Of a DNA stretch of 64,000 nt, positions 1-9,601 are shown piece after piece. A model generated the notes under the pieces. It had not been told where the DNA came from and made no database searches. It was given only the letters and a program-made list of their open reading frames with translations. The stretch's first letter is position 1. Each line of letters opens with the position of its first letter. This stretch comes from an uncultured Acetobacteroides sp. Its GTDB lineage: Bacteria; Bacteroidota; Bacteroidia; Bacteroidales; ZOR0009. Position numbers and translations under genes: made by a program. The stretch covers positions 1,798,001-1,862,000 of the forward strand of contig NZ_OY782755.1 in assembly GCF_963678165.1 (NCBI RefSeq). The letters run 5' to 3'.

Positions 1-51
1 GACTATATAGTTTTACGACTAACACTGAGATCTGCATCTACTTGCTAAATT

Positions 52-1680
52 CTATTTGCGATAAAGGCAACAGTTAGGTAATGCATTGTACGTTTTATCG
101 TTGGCCTTTTGCCTATCGGTGTCATGCCCAACCTTTGCAATAGCACTATGAATGACATCAATGCCTGTTTTTGTGGCGTCATACTCTACCTGAATCTTCT
201 TTGTTGTCATGTTCCAAGATGCAAGTACAACCCCTTTTACCGATTTGGCGGCATCTTCAATTCGCTTCTTACAAGACTCACAGTTACCAAAAACCTTAAA
301 AGTAGCATGCTGAATCGTTGCCATTCTTTTTGCTGAAGTTGTTGCTTGCTTTGAGGATTGGTTACCTGTGGAAGACATATCCATTCCCGGCATGCTGCCG
401 TGGTTATGTTCGGCAGAAGATTTTCCGCCATCGCTATTCATCATGCTGGGCTTACCTTCTAGTTGGGCAGCAGCATCAACGCTAAACGTTCCTTGGGTGA
501 TAATTTGCTCGCCATCAGACAATCCCCCTTCTACAACAAAGCTATCTCCTAGCTTAGGACCCAATTCTATTTCGCGCATTTTGAATATATGCTCTTCAGT
601 ATTAGGCTGCTTAACATACACTATCGAACGTTTGCCAGTCCATAAAACTGCTGAAGAGGGTACCACTATTTTGTTCTTATATTCGCTAAGGTTGGCCTTT
701 ATGATACCTGTAGCAAACATTTCGGGTTTAAGTTTCCCCGTATGGTTCCCAATTTCGACTCTAACCTTAGATACTCTATTGGTTGGATCGATTACTGGAT
801 CTATAAACTTGATAGCACCTTCAAAACTTTCTCCTGGTAATGCCTGAATGGTAAACGAAATTTTGTCCCCTTTCTTTATAAACGGAAGATCGCTTTCGTA
901 GGCATCAAACATTACCCATAAAGAAGAGAGGTTTGCAATGTCGAATAGGACCATCCCTTGGCTAACATAATCGCCGTTGCTTACGCGCTTTCCAGTAACA
1001 ATGCCCGATGTATTAGCTGTTATTTCAACGTTATTCTTTATCCTTCCTATGCTTTCAATTTGGGCAATCTGCCTATCGCTTAGCTTCCATAGGTGCAGCT
1101 TCTCTTTCGCTGCTTGGTACAATTCAGGCTGTTGCTGCTTATCTTTTGCAGTCTCTAGGAGTTCTTGTTGTGCCGTGACCAACTCGGGTGAATAAATGAG
1201 AGCCAAGGCTTGTCCTTTTCGTACAGGTTCCCCGGTAAAGTTCACCAACAATCGTTCGATACGACCGGGAATATGGGCAACCTGATTTTGCAAAAGACGC
1301 TCATCAGCCTGTAGCTTCCCGTACAATCGAAGCTCTTTTACCGGTTGTTGGCGCGAAACTACCGTAGTTTGTACGTTGGCAAGCGCAGTGGCCTCCTTGG
1401 TAAAGCGTATAGCCTCGGAATCTTCTACAGCCCCTCCTTGTACCAAAGGAATAAGATCCATTCCACAGATTGGGCACTTCCCGGGTTTCGTCATACGTAT
1501 TTGAGGGTGCATGGAGCATGTCCAAATTGTCGCTTTGCGCGCTTGGGCTATATGGGTGTGCTTACTATCTGTTCCCCCATTAGAGTGGAATAGCAGCCAT
1601 CCCAAGAATAGTCCACCCAATGCGAATAGACCATATCGTACATATTTACGTGAAAGTATCTTTTCCATTTTTCTTATCAT
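52..1680 (-). CDS. RND efflux periplasmic adaptor (CusB/CzcB type) with two added metal-binding domains
   Basis: Membrane-fusion protein linking the inner-membrane RND pump to the outer-membrane channel for export of Cu or similar metals from the periplasm. A hydrophobic anchor lies at about residues 14-32. It is followed by a heavy-metal-binding module at about 53-78 (CSMHP ... CPICGMDL), then the usual hairpin/lipoyl/beta-barrel region to about 410. A Met/His-rich linker (HNHGSMPGMDM) leads to a C-terminal HMA domain from about residue 459 with a GNCESC metal site. At 542 residues it is longer than a plain CusB (about 400) because of these ends. Its ATG overlaps the stop of the TolC-like gene by 4 bp, so the two are translationally coupled. 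The C-terminal HMA domain is close to the separate HMA protein at 7086-7448, including the terminal LPxCC tail, which suggests domain fusion by duplication. Metal specificity (Cu versus Ag/Zn) is inferred. Confidence 0.93.
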   Translation of the reverse strand: MIRKMEKILSRKYVRYGLFALGGLFLGWLLFHSNGGTDSKHTHIAQARKATIWTCSMHPQIRMTKPGKCPICGMDLIPLVQGGAVEDSEAIRFTKEATALANVQTTVVSRQQPVKELRLYGKLQADERLLQNQVAHIPGRIERLLVNFTGEPVRKGQALALIYSPELVTAQQELLETAKDKQQQPELYQAAKEKLHLWKLSDRQIAQIESIGRIKNNVEITANTSGIVTGKRVSNGDYVSQGMVLFDIANLSSLWVMFDAYESDLPFIKKGDKISFTIQALPGESFEGAIKFIDPVIDPTNRVSKVRVEIGNHTGKLKPEMFATGIIKANLSEYKNKIVVPSSAVLWTGKRSIVYVKQPNTEEHIFKMREIELGPKLGDSFVVEGGLSDGEQIITQGTFSVDAAAQLEGKPSMMNSDGGKSSAEHNHGSMPGMDMSSTGNQSSKQATTSAKRMATIQHATFKVFGNCESCKKRIEDAAKSVKGVVLASWNMTTKKIQVEYDATKTGIDVIHSAIAKVGHDTDRQKANDKTYNALPNCCLYRK

Positions 1681-3137
1681 TGATTGGTTTGATGATTTTG
1701 TGTTACTGCCATCAATCGGTTAAGCCATGCCACTGCGGTATTGTTATCTACAACAGCATCTACCTGTTTTATCTCATAATCGAGCAATTGCTGGCGCACC
1801 CGTAGAATGTCAGTTAATTCGGTGCCAGATGCTGCAAAACTTCTGAGCATAATATCAAGCGTTTTTTTTGTTAGCTGCCCCTGCGCAGCGTAAAGGTTCA
1901 TCCTTCGCCGTGCATCTTGGTATAGCTGAACGGCTTCGTAGTATTCGGCTTGTAGAGCATTTGCAGTAGCCTGATAGTTTTGCTCTGTTGCCGTTTTCAT
2001 TAATGCTGCCTCAGCTTGCATTGCCTTATACTTCTTACGGTATATAGGCAGGGTTACTGTAATCATTGGCATAACCATATCCTTACCATTCATCGGAGAA
2101 GTCGACATTGTGCTTTTGCTGATTACGGTATAGTTGACACCAAACCCAACCATAGGGTATCCCATGCGTGTAACCATCTTCTTTCGGGCCTCCAACGACT
2201 TTTGTTCGTAACCGAGCATTCCCAGCATTGGATTACTGGCAAATAGGCTATCTGTTACCTGGAGTAGTTGAGGATTAATAAATTCAGCATAAAGAGTGTC
2301 GGGTAGCATCAACGGCATTCTTACTGACCTATTTAAGGTGGTATTAAATCGGGCAACAATAGTGACCTGCTGATTCTTTAAGAGGTCAATGCTATTTTCC
2401 AGCTCTCCAATCTCTATCTGTATGCGGTATAGATCGGATAACCCTGAACCAGCAGCCTGTCCCCCCATTGGGCTACTCTGCATTGGCGAAGATGACGGAG
2501 CGGCACCTGCCCCCATGCTGCTGCCCGAACCACCTCCCGAGCCTTGCATTCCCGACGAGCCCGAAGAGGCGCTCTGGGGTGATCCTCCCTGTACGCTTTT
2601 AGGAGTGGAAGGACTCCCGCCTCCTGCTGGAGGTGCTTTATATTTTACCAACGAAAGTCTTTCAACAGCACGTAAAATATCAATGTTCTTTTCCGAAATG
2701 TGGATGTTCTGTTTTACCTTATACAGCTCATACCAAATACGCTGTACGTCATAAAAGGTCTGCAGCTTTGCATCACGAAACGATTCGTACTTCGCATTTG
2801 CCATCAGGCTCATCTCATCCTTAGCAGATTTAAGCACCCCAAACCAAGGAAACATCTGCATAAAGCGAATTTCGGCAACTTGGTTTCCGCTTAAAACCTC
2901 CATCGGCTTTAGGAAGAAACCAATGCTTACCTCAGGATCAGAAAGGCTACCTGCTTGTGGTACCTTCTGCAGTGCAGCCTGGTATTCGCTAAACTTCTGC
3001 ATTACAGTAGGATTGTTTTTTGCGGCAATCTCAAGGTAATGCATCAGCAAATCGGATTGTTGCTGACTTCTGGCTGTAATGCTACAGCTAATCATCACGA
3101 TTGCGAACAGTATCTTTTTATTTCCTATTGTTTTCAT
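1677..3137 (-). CDS. TolC-family outer-membrane efflux protein with Gly/Ser/Met-rich insert
   Basis: Outer-membrane channel of the tripartite metal efflux pump. It has an N-terminal signal peptide (MKTIGNKKILFAIVMISCSI) and the long amphipathic helices typical of the OEP family in two repeats. Between about residues 167 and 227 lies a low-complexity insert of Gly, Ser, Pro, Gln and Met (for example GSSMGAGAAPSSSPMQSSPM), placed in a helical arm expected to lie in the periplasm. Typical family members lack it. The gene lies 6 bp downstream of the RND pump and overlaps the adaptor gene, so all three are one transcript. The Met content of the insert may bind copper, but this is inference. Confidence 0.9.
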   Translation of the reverse strand: MKTIGNKKILFAIVMISCSITARSQQQSDLLMHYLEIAAKNNPTVMQKFSEYQAALQKVPQAGSLSDPEVSIGFFLKPMEVLSGNQVAEIRFMQMFPWFGVLKSAKDEMSLMANAKYESFRDAKLQTFYDVQRIWYELYKVKQNIHISEKNIDILRAVERLSLVKYKAPPAGGGSPSTPKSVQGGSPQSASSGSSGMQGSGGGSGSSMGAGAAPSSSPMQSSPMGGQAAGSGLSDLYRIQIEIGELENSIDLLKNQQVTIVARFNTTLNRSVRMPLMLPDTLYAEFINPQLLQVTDSLFASNPMLGMLGYEQKSLEARKKMVTRMGYPMVGFGVNYTVISKSTMSTSPMNGKDMVMPMITVTLPIYRKKYKAMQAEAALMKTATEQNYQATANALQAEYYEAVQLYQDARRRMNLYAAQGQLTKKTLDIMLRSFAASGTELTDILRVRQQLLDYEIKQVDAVVDNNTAVAWLNRLMAVTQNHQTNQ

Positions 3138-3143
3138 ACCTGC

Positions 3144-6100
3144 CTAATCGTTATTTGGTTCAACAACATCCATGTTCTTTCGGCCTACAGCCCACTCTCG
3201 CCACATCGATTGAAATAAGGGCACCACAAATACGGTCATTACCTGTATTACCATGCCTCCAAAGGCTGGAATGGCCATAGGAACCATGATGTCTGCACCC
3301 TTTCCTGTAGAGGTGAGCACTGGTAGTAGTGCAATAACAGCGACTGCAGTTGTCATCATTGCTGGTCGAACACGTTTAAGGCCTGCTGTAACCACCGCCT
3401 CGCGTACCTCTTCGACGGTAGACGGATGCTTCTGCTCAAATACCTGATGGATGTACGTACCCATTATCACCCCATCGTTGGTTGCAATTCCAAATAGGGC
3501 AATAAAGCCAACCCACACCGCGACGCTCAAGTTTATGGGGTGCATTTGAAACATGTCTCTCAGGTTTATTCCGGCTACGGAGAAGTTCATAAACCAATCT
3601 TGCCCGTATAGCCACATCATAATAAAGCCCCCTGCAAAAGCCACAAATACTCCAGAGAAATGGATAAACGATGCCGTAACTGTTCTAAACTGGAAGTAAA
3701 GCAGCATAAATATCATTATAAGGCTGATCGGAATAACTATTGAAAGCCTCTTTGTTGCCCGAATCTGCTGCTCGTAGTTTCCTGCAAACTTGTACGAAAC
3801 ACCTGGTGGTAGCTTAATTTCCCCCGAATCAATCTTCTTCTTTAAAATTTTGTTCGCATTTTCAACAACATCTACTTCGGCTTTCCCTTCTTCCTTGTCG
3901 AATATGACATAACCAACTAAGAAAGTATTTTCGCTGCGTATCATCTGCGCTCCTTGCGTGTAGTTTATATCTGCAATTTCGCTTAGTGGAACCTGCACCC
4001 CATTCATTGAGGGTATTAGGATACGCTTCAAATCTTCAGGGGTATTGCGAAGTTCTCGTGCGTAACGTACACGCATTGGAAATCGCTCTCGCCCTTCAAC
4101 CGAATTGCTCAACGCCATTCCGCCTACGGCAACCTGTAGTACTTCCTGCACATCGTTAATGCTCATTCCGTATCGTGCCATTGCTTCACGGTTTAGCTTT
4201 ACCTCGATGTATGGAGCACCCACCGAGCGGTCGTAAAATACCGAGGATGGCTTTACATCGGGAATTTTCTTTAGCTCCTGCTCAAACATCAGCCCCGCCT
4301 TTTGTATGGTTTCCAAATCGGGGCCATACACCTTTAAGCCCATGGGGGCTCGCATACCGGTCGAGAGCATTACCAGACGAGTCTCAATTGGCTGAAGCTT
4401 AGGAGCAGAGGTTAAGCCGGGAATATTGGTAACCTTAACGATTTCGTTCCAGATATCCACCGGACGTTTTATTTCGGGTCTCCACTGCCTAAAGTATTCT
4501 CCCTTACTGTCAAAGACTAGGCTATCCTTTGGAATGACCCGAAATCCCTCTTTGTTAGGATTGTATGTCTTCCCACTCTTTAAGACGTAGTTATCATCTC
4601 TATCAACCTTAAAGCGCATACGATGCCCGTTTTCGTCTAGAATGTATTCGGGTCGATAGTTGATCGTATTCTCGAACATTTGAACAGGTGCAGGATCAAG
4701 TGCAGAATTTACACGTCCCCATTTACCGACAGCAATTTCTACTTCTGGAATTGCAGAAAGCCTCCTATCCAGCGTTTCAACATATTCTAGGTTCTTTTCG
4801 ATGCTCGAATGTGGCATGCTGGTTGGCATAAGTAGGAAAGAACCTTCGTTGAGCGATGGCATAAACTCTTTCCCTATACCTGGAAACGCATTTGCCGTAC
4901 CTCTCCAAACAGATGTTTGCCTAAAGCTATTCCAGCCTACCTTTTCAAAACCTGTTGCTACAAAACCCGCTATTCGATCAATACCAAGCCAAATGAGGAT
5001 TCCAAAGAACAGCGTAAACGCTGGTAGCAAAAGAAACTTTCGCTTGTTACCTAAGCCCCAGCGCAGAATAGGCTCGTAGAAGTGTACCATAGCCATAAGT
5101 GCTGTAAGGATAACGCCAACTATTCCTGTTACAAATAGAAAGTTTACCAAAGCGCTATTGTGTGCACCCAAAGGCAACCACTCGATAGAAAGGTAGTATA
5201 TAGCAACAAGCACGGTAATCGCTATGGTTATATAGCTGGGGTATTCTCTGCGTTTCTCCGACCAACGATGGTCGAGCAGGTTGTTTATTCCAATCGCTGT
5301 TAAAGCCAAAATAGGCCAGGTATGCCATAGGGTAAGCAGTGCTAGTCCTGCAACAATTAAGCTCCAGTTCCAGTACTTGCGGATCTTCGTGGTGTTGAAT
5401 CGAACATTAAAGAAGATATGCATTAGGGTAGGCAGCACCACTATCCCAAGGATAAATGCCGATAGCAGGGCAAATGTTTTGGTAAATGCTAGCGGATGGA
5501 ATAGCTTACCTTCTGCAGCCTCCATGGCAAATACAGGAAGAAAGCTTATTATGGTAGTAGCAATAGAGGTTACTACAGCCGATCGTACCTCGGTTGTTGC
5601 TTGATAGATTACCGACATCAGCTTCTTGCCTCTAATCCCTTTGTTTTCGGGCATCTCGAGGTGTCTCAGTATGTTCTCGACATCTACAATTCCAATATCT
5701 ACCATTACACCAATGGCAATTGCTATACCCGATAACGCTACAATATTAGCATCAACCCCAAATAGGTGCATCAGGATGAAGGTCATCAGTACCCCGATAG
5801 GCAACAATCCGGCAACAATTATGGATGCTCTAAGGTTGAGCACGAGCACAATGATTACGATGATGCTGATAAGGATTTCATGCGATAGCGCCGATTCAAG
5901 TGTGCCAATAGTTTCCTTAATTAATCCGGTACGATCGTAAAAGGGAACGACCGTTACCTTCGATACGCTACCATCGGGCAGCGTTTTTTGCGGCAACCCG
6001 GGTTCAATCTCCTTAATCTTATCTTTGATATTGCTAATCACCTCCATGGGGTTCGAACCGTAACGAGCAACCACCACCGCCCCAACTGCTTCGACTCCGG

Positions 6101-6986
6101 ACTTATCCAACCCTCCGCGCCTTGTTGCTGGTCCAAAAGAGGTATGCGCTACATCTTTTATGCGCACAGGCGTACTATTTCGAACCGCAATCACGGAGTT
6201 GTCCAAGTCTTCTAGGTTCTTTACGTACCCCAAGCCTCTTATGATGTACTCCACGTTGTTGAGTTCAACGGTTTCGGCTCCAATATCAAGGTTGCTTTTG
6301 CGAACGGCATTCATTACGTCCATTACCGAAACATTGTAGGCCTTAAGCGCTTCTGGATTTACATCCACCTGATATTCCTTTACAAATCCGCCTACCGATG
6401 CAACCTCCGAAACACCTTCGGCGGTTGAAAGTCCGTACTTTACGTAAAAATCCTGTATGGTTCTCAATTCTTGTGGACTCCAGCCGCCATTGGGCTTGCC
6501 CGTCTTTGGATTTCGTCCTTCAAGTGTGTACCAGTAAATCTGCCCCAGCGCAGTTGCATCTGGCCCTAATGTTGGTGTTACTCCTGCGGGCAATGTACCT
6601 GCTGGCAACGAATTTAACTTTTCAAGGATACGAGAACGGCTCCAGTAGAACTCAACATCATCCTTAAAAATGATATAGATGAACGACATTCCAAACATAG
6701 AGGTGCTTCTCACCGTTTTTACGCCGGGAATGCCAAGTAGGGCAGTTGTTAGCGGATAGGTAACCTGATCTTGAATATCTTTTGGCGAACGCCCCATCCA
6801 TTCGGTGGCCACAATTTGCTGGTTGTCGCCAATATCAGGTATGGCATCAACAGGTATTGGATTGCGGGGGAGGCCTGTTTGCCAGCTAAACGGGCTATAA
6901 ACGATCCCAAGCACCACAAAGGCTATCAGGAATATAAACGTTACAAGCCTATTCTCAAGAAAATACTTTACGAGTCTATTAAACAT
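3144..6986 (-). CDS. CusA/CzcA family heavy-metal RND efflux pump
   Basis: Inner-membrane proton-driven pump (HME-RND) that moves metal ions from periplasm or cytoplasm to the outer channel. Typical features are the N-terminal membrane helix, porter domains (ATEWMGRSPKDIQDQVTYPL region), the TM4 acidic motif (GVMVDIGIVDVENI) and the C-terminal block GLKRVRPAMMTTAVAV. A conserved-looking VMLSTGMRAPMG segment corresponds to the part of CusA that holds a Met ligand. At 1280 residues it is about 240 longer than E. coli CusA. Much of the excess is an extra hydrophobic stretch at about residues 530-650, within or next to the first membrane bundle, and a hydrophilic porter-domain insert. Such long versions are common in Bacteroidota. 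First gene of the pump operon, or second if transcription starts at the HMA gene upstream. Confidence 0.94.
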   Translation of the reverse strand: MFNRLVKYFLENRLVTFIFLIAFVVLGIVYSPFSWQTGLPRNPIPVDAIPDIGDNQQIVATEWMGRSPKDIQDQVTYPLTTALLGIPGVKTVRSTSMFGMSFIYIIFKDDVEFYWSRSRILEKLNSLPAGTLPAGVTPTLGPDATALGQIYWYTLEGRNPKTGKPNGGWSPQELRTIQDFYVKYGLSTAEGVSEVASVGGFVKEYQVDVNPEALKAYNVSVMDVMNAVRKSNLDIGAETVELNNVEYIIRGLGYVKNLEDLDNSVIAVRNSTPVRIKDVAHTSFGPATRRGGLDKSGVEAVGAVVVARYGSNPMEVISNIKDKIKEIEPGLPQKTLPDGSVSKVTVVPFYDRTGLIKETIGTLESALSHEILISIIVIIVLVLNLRASIIVAGLLPIGVLMTFILMHLFGVDANIVALSGIAIAIGVMVDIGIVDVENILRHLEMPENKGIRGKKLMSVIYQATTEVRSAVVTSIATTIISFLPVFAMEAAEGKLFHPLAFTKTFALLSAFILGIVVLPTLMHIFFNVRFNTTKIRKYWNWSLIVAGLALLTLWHTWPILALTAIGINNLLDHRWSEKRREYPSYITIAITVLVAIYYLSIEWLPLGAHNSALVNFLFVTGIVGVILTALMAMVHFYEPILRWGLGNKRKFLLLPAFTLFFGILIWLGIDRIAGFVATGFEKVGWNSFRQTSVWRGTANAFPGIGKEFMPSLNEGSFLLMPTSMPHSSIEKNLEYVETLDRRLSAIPEVEIAVGKWGRVNSALDPAPVQMFENTINYRPEYILDENGHRMRFKVDRDDNYVLKSGKTYNPNKEGFRVIPKDSLVFDSKGEYFRQWRPEIKRPVDIWNEIVKVTNIPGLTSAPKLQPIETRLVMLSTGMRAPMGLKVYGPDLETIQKAGLMFEQELKKIPDVKPSSVFYDRSVGAPYIEVKLNREAMARYGMSINDVQEVLQVAVGGMALSNSVEGRERFPMRVRYARELRNTPEDLKRILIPSMNGVQVPLSEIADINYTQGAQMIRSENTFLVGYVIFDKEEGKAEVDVVENANKILKKKIDSGEIKLPPGVSYKFAGNYEQQIRATKRLSIVIPISLIMIFMLLYFQFRTVTASFIHFSGVFVAFAGGFIMMWLYGQDWFMNFSVAGINLRDMFQMHPINLSVAVWVGFIALFGIATNDGVIMGTYIHQVFEQKHPSTVEEVREAVVTAGLKRVRPAMMTTAVAVIALLPVLTSTGKGADIMVPMAIPAFGGMVIQVMTVFVVPLFQSMWREWAVGRKNMDVVEPNND

Positions 6987-7015
6987 TGAGCAATACGTTA
7001 AGAGTTTAGATAGCT

Positions 7016-7047
7016 AGTATGCCGAACTAAAACAAGTTCAGCATACT
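7016..7047. other. Inverted repeat between HMA gene and pump operon
   Basis: Two arms (AGTATGC-x-GAACT and AGTTC-x-GCATACT) pair with one mismatch around a short loop. There is no T-run on the minus-strand 3' side, so it is a poor intrinsic terminator for the HMA transcript. It may instead be an operator dyad for metal-responsive control of the pump genes, or an RNA processing hairpin. Confidence 0.45.
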
Positions 7048-7085
7048 AGTGATAAAAAAATTCCAATACAAAACCTTCTTATTCT

Positions 7086-7448
7086 CTACTTCTTCCTAAC
7101 GTAGCGGCAGCAGCTGGGTAAGCTACGATATGCTTTGTCGTTAGCCTTATACTTCTCAGTATCATGGCCTACAGCAGCGATTCTCTTTTGAACTTCATCG
7201 CTAGTTACCTTCGACGGGTTGTAGACTAAGGTTAGCTTCTTGGTATCAACATTCCAATCAGCCTTACTTACTCCTTCAATTTTTGCGGCTTTTTCTATGC
7301 GCGCTTTGCATAGCTCGCAGCTACCCCAAACTTTTATGGTTGCAGTTTTTGTAGCAACCATTTTGGAATGGTCGTGCTTTTGAGCGTATGAGGTAATACT
7401 CAAAGCAGCAACAATAATAGCTGCTAATACGATTTTTACTGTTTTCAT
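7086..7448 (-). CDS. Secreted heavy-metal-associated (HMA) domain protein
   Basis: Small exported metal-binding protein of 120 residues. I chose the ATG at 7446-7448 because it gives a clean signal peptide (MKTVKIVLAAIIVAALSITS, cleavage near AQK); a longer reading to 7580 adds a non-signal leader. The HMA fold follows with metal site GSCELCKAR (Cys44 and Cys47). The protein ends in a tail with the pattern KANDKxYxxLPxCC that is also found at the end of the adaptor protein at 52-1680. Just upstream of the pump gene on the same strand, so it probably acts as a periplasmic metal chaperone or scavenger feeding the efflux complex. Confidence 0.88.
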   Translation of the reverse strand: MKTVKIVLAAIIVAALSITSYAQKHDHSKMVATKTATIKVWGSCELCKARIEKAAKIEGVSKADWNVDTKKLTLVYNPSKVTSDEVQKRIAAVGHDTEKYKANDKAYRSLPSCCRYVRKK

Positions 7449-7561
7449 CTTCTTAACTTTTAACGTGTTTAATAGTAATTCAAAACGAAATATACGGAAA
7501 CGGCAATGCGTTGGCAAATGAGCATAAGCACATCCCCCAAACACATTTAGTCTAAGAAGAT

Positions 7562-7975
7562 TCAAATACGGAAAACACAAATATCTGTCAAGCTAACCAT
7601 GCTGGTTGATAATTCATCAGGCGGTTTGCTTTCCTTGTTTTGTGATGTGTAAAATGCTAATGTGTGAGTAGAAATACTTGCAGGTAAAGCAACAACCTGC
7701 AATGGCTGTTTCCCTAAGTCAAGATGAAAAGAAGTAGGGCTGTAGCTATTGTCAACAGCATACACGGCTACCTCATCGTGGCAGCAGCTTGATGATATGC
7801 CATTATGTACGGGACAACTAGAAGAATCATCTTCCATACCACAAGATGCCTTCTGTTCAGAGAAAGACCATTTCACAGCCGCCACCTCTCCGCCACAGCT
7901 ATGAGCGGCTATAGAGAGGTGCATCCCTGAAAGGAAGATCAGCAGCGCAAACGATATGGATAGAAATTTCTTCAT
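7562..7975 (-). CDS. HYC_CC_PP-type secreted cysteine protein
   Basis: A 137-residue protein with signal peptide (MKKFLSISFALLIFLSGMHL). It has the three landmarks of the small HYC_CC_PP family of Bacteroidota: a His-Cys site (HSCGG), a double Cys (SSCCHDE) and a double Pro near the C-terminus (KPPDE). Members are commonly next to copper/HMA and RND efflux genes, as here. Function is unknown; the conserved Cys/His residues suggest metal binding in the periplasm. The gene is about 110 bp upstream of the HMA gene on the same strand and probably opens the metal-resistance transcript. Confidence 0.75.
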   Translation of the reverse strand: MKKFLSISFALLIFLSGMHLSIAAHSCGGEVAAVKWSFSEQKASCGMEDDSSSCPVHNGISSSCCHDEVAVYAVDNSYSPTSFHLDLGKQPLQVVALPASISTHTLAFYTSQNKESKPPDELSTSMVSLTDICVFRI

Positions 7976-8116
7976 CTTACTTTAATATGCAAGAAAACAA
8001 TAAAATTGTATAATCCCTGCTATCTGATTTTTTTTAACGATAATCTTTTCCCGTGGCCGTTTGGGGCTGCTGGCTTCAGCCTGTCATGCTTTTTGCATTT
8101 TAATAGCGGTTATAAA

Positions 8117-8213
8117 CCGCTACTTAAGTTCGCGCGCATTTACAACCGTCGCGAAGCGGAGCTCGGCGTAGCCAAAATGCGCCGAGCCTCGTGCGTTTAT
8201 TCTAAGGCGAGCA
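8117..8213. repeat. Dispersed repeat block C, copy 1
   Basis: About 97 bp that recur, at roughly 80-85 % identity by eye, at 11371-11466. Shared landmarks are ACCGCTACTTA, ATTTACAACCGT, CGGCGTAGCCAAAATG and CCTCGTGCGTT. It contains short inverted repeats and no credible gene. It lies in the 270-bp space between the HYC-type gene and the next orphan gene. Confidence 0.7.
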
Positions 8214-8247
8214 GAGCCTAGAAAAGGTATGCTATTATAGAATAATT

Positions 8248-8751
8248 CTATATTTGAATTGAGTTTGTAGTCTTTCGCTCATACCACAGTTTTTCCTTTT
8301 GGAGAAGAACTAATTGTACTTTCAAAAAAATAGTAGAATTATCATAACTAGGAATGGATAAGGGAAAATAGATCTCTTTTTTTGGAGGAATAGCAACCCT
8401 TCTGTTGAAAAACTCCAAAACAACAGGTGGAATTGAAGTATTTGTTGCATAACCATAGTCGCAGTTTATCGTATTGCTATTCTTATCATGTAAACAATAA
8501 TATATTAAAATATGAGATGGCTTGGCTGGATCATCTACGAAAAATGAAGATCTAAGCAATATCGTATCAGACAATTCATTCTTTACTAAGAATCCAATAC
8601 CACAACTATCTTTTACTAATTCAACATTTACGATGGTATTATTCAAAAGCGAATCAGGTATATTTTGTTTATTCTGAGAATGGATATTCGTATTAATTAA
8701 CATCAACACAGTAAGTATGATAAGTATTCTGCTTTTTTTTATTGCCATCAT
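8248..8751 (-). CDS. Exported protein of unknown function
   Basis: 167 residues starting with two Met codons and a hydrophobic N-terminal segment (IKKSRILIILTVLMLINTNI) that reads as a signal peptide. The rest is beta-rich and polar, with no cysteine pair or enzyme motif I recognise. It may be an Ig-like periplasmic or surface protein. Base composition is more AT-rich than the metal-efflux genes beside it, consistent with an accessory gene. Stands alone on the minus strand. Confidence 0.65.
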   Translation of the reverse strand: MMAIKKSRILIILTVLMLINTNIHSQNKQNIPDSLLNNTIVNVELVKDSCGIGFLVKNELSDTILLRSSFFVDDPAKPSHILIYYCLHDKNSNTINCDYGYATNTSIPPVVLEFFNRRVAIPPKKEIYFPLSIPSYDNSTIFLKVQLVLLQKEKLWYERKTTNSIQI

Positions 8752-8913
8752 AGTTAAGTTATTATACCCTTCTCTCCGTAATCTACACCAACGCTCAAGG
8801 CCTGTTGAATATTGGCTACGCCAAACTTCACTATGTTTCGGTTGCCTCTTCGACTTTACTAATTATCTGTTTATAGACTGCAATTAATAGGTTATCCAAG
8901 AAAAATCTACAAC

Positions 8914-9294
8914 TTACCACCATTTAGTAATGCTTTTAAATTTGTCTAGTAATACATTTTTCTCTTCCTCTTTTATTGTAACCCTTAAAATACTATATAT
9001 TCCTTTTGTTATAGTTTGAAAAGAGGTATTTACTTCAAAGAAGTAATCCCCAATTTCTCCTTGAATTATTAATAATCTTATAGTTTCATCAAAATCCACA
9101 AGCCCATTATAAGGATCTTCAATAAATCTATCCCAAGATTCATTTGAAACCCAAAACGTAACTATCAATTTAGACTCACCTTTCAATTCTGATAGAGATA
9201 TCCGCATTTCAATTTTAAAAGATGGCATTAGATTGTCAATTTCAATAATCGAAAGTTCCAAATTGATAGGATCATATATTTTTATTTCTGACAT
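8914..9294 (-). CDS. Small cytoplasmic protein of unknown function
   Basis: 126 residues with no signal peptide or membrane segment, acidic, with alternating hydrophobic/polar segments suggesting a beta sandwich (IEMRISLSELKG, SKLIVTFWVSNESW). The style resembles orphan immunity-type proteins, but no toxin gene is adjacent, so this is only a possibility. AT-rich, bounded downstream by an orphan gene and upstream by the repeat mosaic that starts at 9336. Confidence 0.6.
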   Translation of the reverse strand: MSEIKIYDPINLELSIIEIDNLMPSFKIEMRISLSELKGESKLIVTFWVSNESWDRFIEDPYNGLVDFDETIRLLIIQGEIGDYFFEVNTSFQTITKGIYSILRVTIKEEEKNVLLDKFKSITKWW

Positions 9295-9335
9295 ACTTTT
9301 TCATTTAGGTTGAGCATGAATTAAAGCAGTTAGTT

Positions 9336-9542
9336 GCCTCAGTTCGGCTTAGGCTCCTGCCTAAGTCGAATCTATCCCCGCAGGCTCTTGCCTGCAATTA
9401 CCCCTTTCGCTAAGCGCTGCCTCCTCGCTTCGCTTGGTTTAGCGTGGCCTCTGGCCGTATTCGGAGGCGGAAGGTATCAATTACATGTAAGTTTTCCAAG
9501 GAGCATTAGCGAGCGCCGCCGTTGATGGTAGCTCCGCTTTTA
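9336..9542. repeat. Dispersed repeat block A, copy 1
   Basis: About 207 bp nearly identical to 11125-11332 (a handful of substitutions by eye, about 93-95 %). It is built from chained short inverted repeats such as TTAGGCTCCTGCCTAA, GCAGGCTCTTGCCTGC and GGCCTCTGGCC. Same orientation in both copies. No open reading frame of credible coding quality. Confidence 0.85.
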
Positions 9543-9601
9543 TATTTTTGTTGTTCTCCTATCCGTTTCGCAAAACTACCGCTAACAAGAACATCTACTC
9601 C

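Noticed and set aside
1304..1525. Minus-strand 73-codon frame inside the adaptor gene
   Set aside because: Out-of-frame shadow of the adaptor coding sequence.
7016..7047. Hairpin as terminator of the HMA gene
   Set aside because: No T-run on the minus-strand 3' side.
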